Below are positions 18,634-26,452 of a stretch of 64,000 nt of DNA, piece after piece; the first letter of the stretch is position 1, and every line of letters begins with the position of its first letter. The stretch comes from Pseudomonas oligotrophica (GTDB taxonomy: Bacteria > Pseudomonadota > Gammaproteobacteria > Pseudomonadales > Pseudomonadaceae). The position numbers and the translations under genes are program-made. The notes under the pieces were generated by a model that did no database searches, had not been told where the DNA came from, and worked only from the letters and a program-made list of their open reading frames with translations. Location: assembly GCF_021726475.1 (NCBI RefSeq), contig NZ_JAKJRU010000005.1, forward strand, positions 248,001 to 312,000, written 5' to 3'.

Positions 18634-18783
18634 CAGCCTGAAAGTCGTATTTTGCCTGGCGTCTTGCCGGCGGCAAGCGTCACTTGCACGTGAAGTGCAG
18701 GCTGTGCGCGGGCGGCGTGACCCAGCCGGCGATGGGCGGCAGCGTCCAGTGGCGATCCGCACAGGCTGCGTGAGACTTGTTTG

Positions 18784-18796
18784 GTTGTATGATGAC
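18784..18796. promoter_or_regulatory. Operator site B at lacI
   Basis: GTTGTATGATGAC matches the shared consensus and contains a -10-like TATGAT (18789-18794). It lies 58 bases before the lacI-family start. Confidence 0.65.
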
Positions 18797-18853
18797 AAGC
18801 GAAACATATCCCTGTATCGGCGAGCGACCGCATCCTGCTGGAGGTAAGCATTG

Positions 18854-19879
18854 ATGAGCAAAACCCGCGGCAGTTCCCGCCCGGGCACCAGCCCGACGCT
18901 GATCGATGTGGCCAGGGTGGCCGGCGTTTCGCCGATCACCGTGTCGCGCACCCTCGGCCGGCCCGAGGCGGTGGCGCCGGCCACGCGCCGGCGGGTGCTG
19001 GAGGCGGTGCGCGCCACCGCTTACGTGCCCAATCTGGCAGCCGGTTCGCTGGCGTCCAGCCGCAGCCGACTGGTGGCGATCTTCCTGCCGACCATCGCCA
19101 ATTCCATCTTCGCCGATACCGTGCAGGCATTGACCGAGCGGCTGGCCGCCGCCGGCTACCAGACCCTGCTCGGGCTGACCGGCTACAGCCTCGAGCAGGA
19201 GGAGGGCCTGCTCGAGGCCGTGCTCGGACGCCGGCCGGACGGCATCGTGCTCACCGGCACCGAGCACAGCCAGGCCAGCCGTGAACGCCTGGCGCGGGTC
19301 GGCATTCCGCTGGTGGAAGCCTGGGACCTCTGCGCCAAGCCGCTGGACATGCTTGTGGGCTTTTCCCATGAGGCGGTTGGCCAGGCGGTCGCGCAGTATC
19401 TGCTGGGCAAGGGTTACCGGCGCATATCGCTGGTCAGCCTTGACGATCCCCGTGGCCTGCGCCGCTGCAACAGCTTGATCGCGACACTGGCAGGGCACGG
19501 CGTGGCGCCGCTGGCCACGGCGCTCCTGCCGGCACCGGCGACCCTCGCCGTCGGTCGTGAGGGGCTTGCCCGCCTGCTCGATGCGGGCGCGGCCGGCGAG
19601 GTGGTGGTGTGCAGCTCCGACACCCTGGCCCAGGGTGTGCTGGCCGAAGCCGCCAGCCGCGGCGTGCGCGTGCCGGACGACCTCGCGGTGATGGGCTTTG
19701 GCGACCTGTCCTGCGCTGCGCATTGCCATCCGCCGCTGTCCACGGTGCGCATCGACGGTCCGCGCATCGGCAACGCGATCGCCGAGGCGCTGCTGGCGCG
19801 CATCGCCGAGCCGGCGCTGGCGCGCACGCCGTTGCGCCTGGACGTGGGCTTCGAGTTGATCGAGCGCGGCAGTGCCTGA
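18854..19879 (+). CDS. LacI family transcriptional regulator
   Basis: 341 residues. The helix-turn-helix TLIDVARVAGVSPITVSRTL is at about 15-35, the hinge helix includes VPNLAAGSLASSRSRLV, and a periplasmic-binding-protein-like domain follows (DLAVMGFGDLSCAAHCHPPL near the end). The type resembles regulators of gluconate and sugar-acid genes. GGAGGTAAG precedes ATG 18854. It carries operator B and so probably belongs to the GntR regulon; its own targets are not evident, and it is convergent with azlD. Confidence 0.9.
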   Translation: MSKTRGSSRPGTSPTLIDVARVAGVSPITVSRTLGRPEAVAPATRRRVLEAVRATAYVPNLAAGSLASSRSRLVAIFLPTIANSIFADTVQALTERLAAAGYQTLLGLTGYSLEQEEGLLEAVLGRRPDGIVLTGTEHSQASRERLARVGIPLVEAWDLCAKPLDMLVGFSHEAVGQAVAQYLLGKGYRRISLVSLDDPRGLRRCNSLIATLAGHGVAPLATALLPAPATLAVGREGLARLLDAGAAGEVVVCSSDTLAQGVLAEAASRGVRVPDDLAVMGFGDLSCAAHCHPPLSTVRIDGPRIGNAIAEALLARIAEPALARTPLRLDVGFELIERGSA

Positions 19880-19887
19880 GCCGTCGC

Positions 19888-20196
19888 TCAGAGCTGCCTG
19901 ACCAGCGCCGCGGTGAGGATGCCCGCGGCAATCGCCGGCAACGGCTTCTTCAGCACCAGCATGGTCACTGCCGTGGCCAAGAGCGCCAGCCGGGCGCCGG
20001 CGTCGCCCTGCCATGCCATCGGCGCGAGGATCGCCACCAGCACCGAGCCGGACATGGCGGTGATGAACTGCCGGACGCGGTCGCCGATGGGCACGAAGGC
20101 CATGACCATCACGCCGCCCCAGCGCGTCGCCAGGGTCACGGCGGCCATGACCAGCACCAGGACCAGAGCACCGTAGCCTGTCGCATCAAGATTCAC
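19888..20196 (-). CDS. azlD: AzlD family branched-chain amino acid exporter subunit
   Basis: 102 residues with three or four membrane helices and the AzlD pattern VTLATRWGGVMVMAFVPIGD (a tyrosine/threonine-rich first half and an FI-AMSGSVL segment). With AzlC it forms an amino acid exporter. The start is GTG 20196, overlapping the azlC 3' end by 11 bases, the normal azlCD arrangement. Confidence 0.88.
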   Translation of the reverse strand: MNLDATGYGALVLVLVMAAVTLATRWGGVMVMAFVPIGDRVRQFITAMSGSVLVAILAPMAWQGDAGARLALLATAVTMLVLKKPLPAIAAGILTAALVRQL

Positions 20197-20902
20197 GCTT
20201 CTTCTCCGTCCACAGCAGCCCGGCCAGGCCACCGGCGAGGGCACCTACCACCACGTGGCTGTTCTCCGGCAGGTAAAGGAAGGCGAGCAGCGAGGCGCTG
20301 GCGGCGACGCTCCAGATCACCAGCATGCGCAGGTTCTTCTCGCCGCCGACCACCATCGCCAGCAGGAAGCAGCCCATCACCATGTCCAGGCCCAGGCGCT
20401 TGGGATCGCTGACCGCACTGCCGAAGTGGATGCCCAGCCAGCTGCCAACCACCCAGAACGACCAGAGCGCCAGGCCACCGCCGAGCAGCAGGCCGAAGCC
20501 GGGGCTGCCGCGGTTGAAGGCCTGCATGGCCATCGCCCAGTTGGCGTCCGAGGCGATCAGCATCACCCCGTAGCGCCGCCCCGGCGGCAGCTGGCGCAAC
20601 CAGGGGTAGAGCGTCGCGCCCATCAGCAGGTGGCGCGCATTGATGGCGAACACCGTGACCATCAGGGTGAACAGCGGCACCTGCGTGCCCCACAGCTCCA
20701 GCGCGGCGAACTGCGAGGCGCCGGCGAACACCAGCGCACTCATCGCCAGGATCACCGAATCATCCAGCCCGGTCTGCACCGCGGCGAGGCCGAAGGCGGC
20801 ACCGAACAGGGTGACGAAGATGGAGATCGGCGCCAGCTGGCGAAAACCGGCCCAGACCATGTGTCGGTCGAAATGATGCAGATCGGTTGCTGCGTCGGTC
20901 AT
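20186..20902 (-). CDS. azlC: AzlC family branched-chain amino acid exporter subunit
   Basis: 238 residues with about six membrane helices. The family signature MSALVFAGASQFAALELWG lies near residue 55, and VFAINARHLLMGATL follows. AzlC proteins are the large subunits of branched-chain amino acid exporters. It has no obvious tie to sugar acids and may be an older neighbour of the locus. Confidence 0.92.
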   Translation of the reverse strand: MTDAATDLHHFDRHMVWAGFRQLAPISIFVTLFGAAFGLAAVQTGLDDSVILAMSALVFAGASQFAALELWGTQVPLFTLMVTVFAINARHLLMGATLYPWLRQLPPGRRYGVMLIASDANWAMAMQAFNRGSPGFGLLLGGGLALWSFWVVGSWLGIHFGSAVSDPKRLGLDMVMGCFLLAMVVGGEKNLRMLVIWSVAASASLLAFLYLPENSHVVVGALAGGLAGLLWTEKKRES

Positions 20903-21409
20903 GCCCGAGTCCTCCAGGTGGCAGCGTCGGATCGACGACGCCCATTCAATGTCCGGCCAGCCAGATTAGGGGGTGTTGCTGCGACGGAACAGCGCAGTTG
21001 GCGTCTGATCGGGCGGTACAGATTCATCCGGCGGCCATCGACGATGCAGTCAACCCGTGGCGATGCCGTCTATCGACCGCGCTGGCATCGCCAGTGCTTT
21101 GGGGTGTCGTTGGGCGCTTCTGATTCTGCAGTTGCGATGGGCTGCTGACGGCCAGAAGGAGACACTCCCCATGTACTAGGCAAGCCGGGGGCGATTCAAA
21201 GCCACTTGATCAAGCATCTCCCGAAGGGACGCGTTAGCCGCTAAGCTAGCCCCGGAAGCATTGACTCAGGCTCTACGCGATACTTCAACGAGCCACACTA
21301 AGGGGCTGCTCCCGCACAACTTAATACACATCGTTAATGCGAGCCAGCCAAATAGCACTAAACCCCCGCCCCTTGAACCCTTAACAGGATAAGATTAAGG
21401 AAGATATTG
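20903..21409. other. Gene-free stretch at the left edge of an AT-rich insert
   Basis: The first 230 bases have the GC-rich composition of the chromosome; after about 21,180 the sequence turns AT-richer. No gene is supportable. It contains the left copy of a 24-base inverted repeat (21140-21163). Confidence 0.5.
21140..21163 (+). repeat. Inverted repeat, left copy
   Basis: Begins GGCTGCTGACGG and continues with CCAGAAGGAGAC. It matches the reverse complement of 22907-22930 at 20 of 24 positions. The pair brackets the AT-rich HNH gene and the broken frame downstream. Confidence 0.5.
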
Positions 21410-22441
21410 ATGTTAAGGCTTACACTTGCTTTTACTGTTTTTCTTATCATTAGCGACATGATCGCAACAGTCTCATTTCTATCTGCCGAGATCAAGGTCG
21501 CACTCTATTCGGTGTTAGTAATTATCATTGGTTATGAGGCTTATGCTTTTTGGTATTTCCACAACGAGAAATTTCTGAAGTTAAAGAATGGCATAAAGAA
21601 GCACGCGGAAGACTGCAATGATCTCAATCACCACATTGAAAATTTGAAGAGCACGCAGCTTGACATTAATTCATACGACTACGGCCACGGCAGTCTTCAC
21701 GATACAAGCAGATACCTATTCAAGCGATTGGAGTGGGCCAAATCTACAAAAGATGCCAAAGTACATCATTGCTCCGCCAGCGTGTGCAAAGCTGCCAATG
21801 ACCAGCCGTTCAAATATCTTTGCAAATACTTTGACATTAGCGCCAACGAAAATACGCTCTCACACCTTGAGACAGCGCTGAACAACTACCTTGCAGCGTA
21901 TCAAGGAAAGGCCCTGCTGGAGCAGGAACGCAACCGACTCATGCTGAGCCTGACAGGCCCGATACCATCAATGTTCTACATTCTGAATAAACAGCGTTTA
22001 GCTAAGGAACTCGGCTTTGAGCCTGTCAGCCTAGTCGATATAAATTTCCAAGCCTACAAATTTCAGTACGTTTCCTCTGGCGGCAATAGTTCTTATGAGG
22101 TAACAATAGTATTAGACATGGAAAATCTAGAGAGATTCATCAAGTATCTTGGTGACATTGTTCGATTTAGAAATAGCATCAAAGGTCAAAGAGCATTGAT
22201 GACCCCGCAGCTTCGAGAAAAAATTAAGCAAAGAGACAATTACACTTGTCAAATATGCGGGGCCTCTTCGCTCAATGAAAAGAACCTGTTAATTGAAATT
22301 GATCATGTTATTCCAGTCTCCAAGGGCGGCACTACAATAGAGGGTAACTTGCAAGCTCTATGCTGGCGCTGCAATCGTACGAAGGGAGCAACACTAACCA
22401 CAAGCAGTAATGCATTCTTCAGTCAGCCTAAGTATTATTGA
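21410..22441 (+). CDS. Membrane-anchored HNH endonuclease domain protein
   Basis: 343 residues. Two N-terminal membrane helices (about 1-50) lead into a long, mostly helical central region. The last 80 residues form an HNH nuclease: CQICGASS, then IEIDHVIPVSKGGTTIEGN, then ALCWRCNRTKG, giving the Cys4 zinc knuckle plus the D-H...N...H/R core. The gene is clearly AT-richer than all neighbours, with many AAA, ATT and TTA codons, so it was acquired by transfer. AAGGA before ATG 21410 sets the start; the adjacent TTG 21407 is an alternative. Membrane plus HNH suggests a defence or mobile-element role, but the central part is not recognised. Confidence 0.85.
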   Translation: MLRLTLAFTVFLIISDMIATVSFLSAEIKVALYSVLVIIIGYEAYAFWYFHNEKFLKLKNGIKKHAEDCNDLNHHIENLKSTQLDINSYDYGHGSLHDTSRYLFKRLEWAKSTKDAKVHHCSASVCKAANDQPFKYLCKYFDISANENTLSHLETALNNYLAAYQGKALLEQERNRLMLSLTGPIPSMFYILNKQRLAKELGFEPVSLVDINFQAYKFQYVSSGGNSSYEVTIVLDMENLERFIKYLGDIVRFRNSIKGQRALMTPQLREKIKQRDNYTCQICGASSLNEKNLLIEIDHVIPVSKGGTTIEGNLQALCWRCNRTKGATLTTSSNAFFSQPKYY

Positions 22442-22516
22442 AGCTCAACGTCAGCCTCGTCTAGCGCATGCACGAGGAGCATGAACAAACCGTGTGTGAA
22501 TCGTATCTGGCATTGA

Positions 22517-22846
22517 AGAGGCCTTCAAACCTCAATACCGAGCTTTCGAAATTTCACCGTTGGCCCTCGGGATCAGTCAGAGTTCGGCCCAAAGCAAGCT
22601 GCGCTCGAAAGCCTTCAGGAGCATCTCTGTAAGCTGGCACTAACCCCGGATTGAGCCTATGCGTGGGGGCTGTTCGTCCAGACGAAACTCTTGATTGCGC
22701 GTCCAGAGCCAGAGGTCGCAAAAGCCATGCAGGAGTTTATGTCGACCAAAGCTGTGAAGGCCTACCTGATCGGGGCTTCAAAGAAGATGCTCTCGGCATA
22801 TTGGCAGCCGCTGCCATGGACAAAACTGCTCAGTAACATTGAATAG
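22517..22846 (+). pseudogene. Possible decayed gene, C-terminal part with an in-frame stop
   Basis: One frame is open from 22517 to a TGA at 22652-22654, then open again to TAG at 22844-22846. Translation across the TGA gives a protein-like sequence (QAALESLQEHLCKLALTPD, stop, AYAWGLFVQTKLLIARPEPE, ... KAYLIGASKKMLSAYWQPLP). Composition is intermediate between the HNH gene and the chromosome. No family is recognised. A perfect palindrome GAGCTTCGCGAAGCTC follows at 22861-22876. Confidence 0.35.
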
Positions 22847-22906
22847 TCCGTAAAAACGTAGAGCTTCGCGAAGCTCACTGCTGAAGGCTTGGTCATTTGC
22901 GGAACA

Positions 22907-22930
22907 GTCCGCTTTTGACCGTCAGCAGCC
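22907..22930 (-). repeat. Inverted repeat, right copy
   Basis: Ends CCGTCAGCAGCC; its reverse complement begins GGCTGCTGACGG and pairs with 21140-21163. It lies about 1.77 kb from the left copy. Confidence 0.5.
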
Positions 22931-22960
22931 GCTCCCAATCGGTATCCCACCCACCCTTGA

Positions 22961-22976
22961 ATGATTGCGCAATCAT
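22961..22976. promoter_or_regulatory. Perfect 16-bp palindrome before the first talarate/galactarate dehydratase
   Basis: ATGATTGCGCAATCAT is a perfect palindrome 72 bases upstream of ATG 23049. It does not match the GTYGTNNNAYRAC operator, so it may bind a different regulator, such as the LysR or LacI protein of this locus. Confidence 0.45.
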
Positions 22977-23048
22977 CGTAGCCTGACTCGGGCTGTCCAT
23001 TTCCGGCGGCCCTGCGGGCCGTCGGTTTCTTCATACCGAGGAGGCTCC

Positions 23049-24206
23049 ATGACCGACCAACCCGTCATTACCACTGCCGACGACGACCGCATCGCCTGGC
23101 TGTGCCTGCGCTCGGTGGCCTTGCCGCTGGCCAACCCGATCAGCGACGCCAAGGTGCTCACCGGGCGGCAGAAGTCGATGACCGAGATCGCCATCCTGAT
23201 CGCCGAGATCGAGACCCGCGAGGGCCATCGCGGCCTGGGGTTCAGCTATACCAAGCGCGCCGGTGGCCCCGGCCAGTTCGCCCACGCGCTGGAGGTGGCG
23301 CCGAACCTGCTCGGCGAGAACCCCAGCGACATCGCCCGGCTATGGGACAAGCTGTGCTGGGCCGGCGCATCGGTGGGGCGCAGCGGGCTGGCGACCCAGG
23401 CTATCGGTGCCTTCGACGTGGCGTTGTGGGATCTCAAGGCGCGCCGGGCCGGGCTGTCGCTGGCGCGTCTGCTCGGTGCCCATCGCGACTCGGTGCGCTG
23501 CTACAACACCTCCGGCGGCTTCCTGCATACGCCGCTCGAGCAGCTGCTGAGGAACACCGAGATTTCCCGGGACAAGGGCATCGGCGGCATCAAACTCAAG
23601 GTCGGCCAGCCCGACTGGACGCTGGACCTGCACCGCGTCGGCACGGTGCGCCAGCACCTGGGCGAGGCCTTCCCGCTGATGGTCGATGCCAACCAGCAGT
23701 GGGACCGGCCGATGGCGCGGCGCATGTGCCGGCGCCTGGAGCCCTTCGACCTGGTCTGGATCGAGGAGCCGCTGGACTGCTACGACGCCGAGGGGCATGC
23801 CGAGCTGGTGCGCCAGTTCGATACGCCGATCGCCACCGGCGAGATGCTCACCAGCCCGGCCGAGCATTGGGAGTTCATCCGCCAGCGCGCCGCCGATTTC
23901 CTCATGCCCGATGCGCCAAGGGTCGGCGGCATCACGCCGTACCTGCGCGTGCAAACCCTCGCCGAGCAGGCCGGCATGACCCTGGCGCCGCACTTCGCCA
24001 TGGAGTTGCATGTGCACCTCGCCGCGACCCACAGCCGCGAACCCTGGGTCGAGCATTTCGAGTGGCTCGAGCCGCTCTTCGAGGAGCGCCTGGAGATCCG
24101 CGACGGGCGCATGCTGGTGCCGAACCGGCCGGGGTTGGGTCTTACCCTCAGCGAGCGGGTCGCGGGCTGGACGGTGCAGCAGGCCGAGATCGGCCAGCGC
24201 GCTTAG
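23049..24206 (+). CDS. L-talarate/galactarate dehydratase, enolase superfamily (copy 1)
   Basis: 385 residues of the mandelate racemase group. N-terminal capping domain (VSDAKVLTGRQKS-like ISDAKVLTGRQKSMTEIAI) is followed by a barrel with the base pair IKLKVGQP, metal ligands in MVDANQQWD, WIEEPLD and ATGEML, and the His-Asp dyad in MPDAPRVGGITP and LAPHFAMELH. It closely resembles the Salmonella L-talarate/galactarate dehydratase as I recall it. The product would be 5-keto-4-deoxyglucarate. AGGAGGC precedes ATG 23049. Its 3' end overlaps the convergent lysR by 59 bases. Confidence 0.9.
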   Translation: MTDQPVITTADDDRIAWLCLRSVALPLANPISDAKVLTGRQKSMTEIAILIAEIETREGHRGLGFSYTKRAGGPGQFAHALEVAPNLLGENPSDIARLWDKLCWAGASVGRSGLATQAIGAFDVALWDLKARRAGLSLARLLGAHRDSVRCYNTSGGFLHTPLEQLLRNTEISRDKGIGGIKLKVGQPDWTLDLHRVGTVRQHLGEAFPLMVDANQQWDRPMARRMCRRLEPFDLVWIEEPLDCYDAEGHAELVRQFDTPIATGEMLTSPAEHWEFIRQRAADFLMPDAPRVGGITPYLRVQTLAEQAGMTLAPHFAMELHVHLAATHSREPWVEHFEWLEPLFEERLEIRDGRMLVPNRPGLGLTLSERVAGWTVQQAEIGQRA

Positions 24207-25170
24207 GCATGGCTGCCGATCCGTCCTGCGGTGACGCCGATGGCAGGTCCTGGCGCTGGATCGGCGGCGGGCCTTCGACAATGTCGCCGGCCGCCTGGCG
24301 CACGGCATCGCGCGCGGCCTCCAGCGCCGGGTTGTCGTTGTCATCGCGCCAGGCCAGGTGCAGTTCGGCGCAGATGCCCGGCGGCAGCGGCAGTTCACGA
24401 AAGCACACCTGCTGGAAGCGGATCGCGCTGGCCCCGCGCGGCACCAGCGCCAGGCCGAGGCCAGCGTTCACCAGCGAGAGGATGGTCAGCGTCGAGCCCA
24501 GCGACTGCACGTAGTCGGGCTGGATGCCGCTGGCGCGGAACAGCCCGGTGTGCAGCTCGTTGAACGGCTGCCAGGCGCCGTGGGCATAGAGGATGAACGG
24601 CTCGCCGTGGAGCATTTCCAGGGTCGGCGCCGGATGCTGCGCCAGCGGGTGCCCGACCGGCGCGGCCAGCACGAAGGGCTCGCGCAGCAGGCATTCGCTG
24701 ACCAGCCCCGGCTGCTGCAACGGCTCGCGCACCACCGCCAGGTCGACCCGGCGCCCGCGCAGAGCCTGCAGCTGTTCGAAGGTGGTGGTTTCCAGCAGGT
24801 TGATGGCCACGCCCGGCCGTTCCCGACGTATCTGTGTGATCGCGCGCGGCAGGAAGTCGTAAACCGCGCTGGCCACGAAGCTGATGGTCAGCGAGCCGCT
24901 CTCGCCCAGTGCAGCCAGCCGCGCGCCTTGCGCCGCGCGGTGGGCCTGGTCGAGCAACGCCTGTGCCTCGACGAAGAAGGCGCGACCGGCGGCGGTGAGC
25001 GCCACCGAGCGCGTGCTGCGGGTGAACAGCGCCACGCCGAGCTGATGCTCCAGCAACTGGATCTGCCGGCTCAGCGGCGGCTGCGTCATGTTCAGGCGCT
25101 CGGCGGCACGGCGGAAATTCAATTCGCTGGCCAGGGTGGTGAAGCAGCGCAGCTGGGCGAGTTCGAACAT
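24148..25170 (-). CDS. LysR family transcriptional regulator
   Basis: 340 residues. The helix-turn-helix is in FTTLASELNFRRAAERLNMT and QPPLSRQIQLLEHQLGVALF; the co-inducer domain follows (SLTISFVASAVYDFLP, LALVPRGASAIRFQ). The last 40 or so residues are a low-complexity Pro/Ser/Arg tail overlapping the neighbouring dehydratase gene. Start ATG 25170 is chosen because the product then begins MFELAQLRCF. It lies between two similar dehydratase genes and is divergent from the second, the classical layout for a regulator of that gene. Confidence 0.9.
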   Translation of the reverse strand: MFELAQLRCFTTLASELNFRRAAERLNMTQPPLSRQIQLLEHQLGVALFTRSTRSVALTAAGRAFFVEAQALLDQAHRAAQGARLAALGESGSLTISFVASAVYDFLPRAITQIRRERPGVAINLLETTTFEQLQALRGRRVDLAVVREPLQQPGLVSECLLREPFVLAAPVGHPLAQHPAPTLEMLHGEPFILYAHGAWQPFNELHTGLFRASGIQPDYVQSLGSTLTILSLVNAGLGLALVPRGASAIRFQQVCFRELPLPPGICAELHLAWRDDNDNPALEAARDAVRQAAGDIVEGPPPIQRQDLPSASPQDGSAAMPKRAGRSRPAAPSSPRPAR

Positions 25171-25273
25171 TGATCCGTTCCTGGTATCAATCGAGTGCGA
25201 TAATGAATTGGACCGTATCAATCCGCAGAGGGATTATCTAGCGCATCCCCAGATTGGCGAAACGGCGGCACGA
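25171..25273. promoter_or_regulatory. LysR / dehydratase divergent promoter region
   Basis: 103 bases with a direct repeat TATCAATC (at about 25175 and 25216). No GTYGTNNNAYRAC site occurs here, so this gene pair may be under LysR alone. Confidence 0.4.
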
Positions 25274-26416
25274 ATGAGCGACTTCTATGAAGCGGACCGC
25301 ATCAGCTGGATCGGCCTGCGCGCGGTAGAGCTGCCGCTGGCCCGGGCGGTCAGCGATGCCAAGGTTGCCACCGGTCGCCAGCAGCCATTGGATGCGGTCA
25401 GCCTGCTCATCGTCGAGCTGCAGACGCAACAGGGCCATAAGGGGCTGGGCTTCAGCTACAGCCTGCGTACCGGCGGACCGGCGCAATACATTCATGCCCG
25501 CGAGCTGGCGCCGCTGCTGCTCGGCGAAGACCCCAACGACATCGCCCGTTTGTGCGGCCGGCTGGGCTGGGCCAGCGCCTCGATCGGCCGCTGCGGCCTG
25601 GCGCTGCAGAGCATCGCCGCCTTCGACACCGCACTGTGGGACCTCAAGGCGCGCCGCGCCGGGTTGCCGCTGGCCAAGCTGCTCGGCGCCCAGCGCGATG
25701 CGGTGCCCTGCTACAACACCTCCGGTGGCTATCTGCAGGCGCCCATCGAGGAGGTCATTGAGCGCGCCGAGGCTTCGCTGGCGCGCGGCATCGGTGGCAT
25801 CAAGCTCAAGGTCGGCCAGCCGAACCGGCGCGAGGACCTGCGCCGCGTGCGGGCGCTGCGCGAGGCGCTGGGGGCGGATGTGGCGCTGATGGTCGACGTC
25901 AACCAGCAATGGGACCGCACCACCGCACTGCGCATGGGGCGCGCGCTGGAGGAGCTGGAGCTGGCGTGGATCGAGGAGCCACTGGATGCCCACGATCTGG
26001 ACGGCCATGCCGCCCTGGCCGCGCAGCTGGTCACCCCGGTCGGTAGCGGCGAGATGCTCGCCAGTGCGGCCGACGCCTGTGCCTTCGTCGAGCGCGGCGC
26101 GGTGGATGTGATCATGCACGACGCCCCGCGTATCGGCGGCATCACCCCGTTCCTGCAGGTGGCCGAGGCGGCGCGGCGACGCGGGCTGGTGCTGGCGCCG
26201 CATTTCGTCATGGAGTTGCATATCCACCTCGCGGCCGCCTACGAACACGTGGCCTGGGTCGAACACTTCGAATGGCTGGAGCCGCTGTTCGAGGAGCGGC
26301 TCGAGATCAGTGGGGGCTGCATCCAGGTGCCGACCCGGCTCGGACTGGGGCTGAGCCTCAGCGAGCGGGTGGCGGGCTGGACGCTGGCAAGCGATGCGTT
26401 CGGTCGGCGCGGCTGA
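25274..26416 (+). CDS. L-talarate/galactarate dehydratase, enolase superfamily (copy 2)
   Basis: 380 residues, similar over the full length to the protein at 23049. All catalytic elements are kept: IKLKVGQPN, MVDVNQQWD, WIEEPLD, GSGEML, MHDAPRIGGITP and LAPHFVMELH. Differences around the active site (FSYSLRTGGPAQ in place of FSYTKRAGGPGQ) could change substrate choice among galactarate, talarate and related acids. It is divergent from lysR and convergent with tctA. Confidence 0.88.
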   Translation: MSDFYEADRISWIGLRAVELPLARAVSDAKVATGRQQPLDAVSLLIVELQTQQGHKGLGFSYSLRTGGPAQYIHARELAPLLLGEDPNDIARLCGRLGWASASIGRCGLALQSIAAFDTALWDLKARRAGLPLAKLLGAQRDAVPCYNTSGGYLQAPIEEVIERAEASLARGIGGIKLKVGQPNRREDLRRVRALREALGADVALMVDVNQQWDRTTALRMGRALEELELAWIEEPLDAHDLDGHAALAAQLVTPVGSGEMLASAADACAFVERGAVDVIMHDAPRIGGITPFLQVAEAARRRGLVLAPHFVMELHIHLAAAYEHVAWVEHFEWLEPLFEERLEISGGCIQVPTRLGLGLSLSERVAGWTLASDAFGRRG

Positions 26417-26422
26417 GCCAAG

Positions 26423-26444
26423 CCCTCCTCCGGCCGGAAGAGGG
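26423..26444. terminator. Hairpin between convergent dehydratase and tctA
   Basis: CCCTC, TCCGG and the matching CCGGA, GAGGG form a stem with one mismatch in the 36-base gap between converging genes. It lacks a clear T-run. Confidence 0.4.
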
Positions 26445-26452
26445 GCGTCGGT

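Larger units (their letters stand above)
18546..18853. other. Divergent control region udh / lacI
   Basis: 308 bases holding a TTGACA promoter for udh, operator C next to it, an A-rich motif in the udh leader, and operator B 58 bases before lacI. No gene fits in it. Confidence 0.7.

Noticed and set aside
25171..25273. A GntR-regulon operator in the lysR/dehydratase gap
   Set aside because: No GTYGTNNNAYRAC match on either strand; only a TATCAATC direct repeat.
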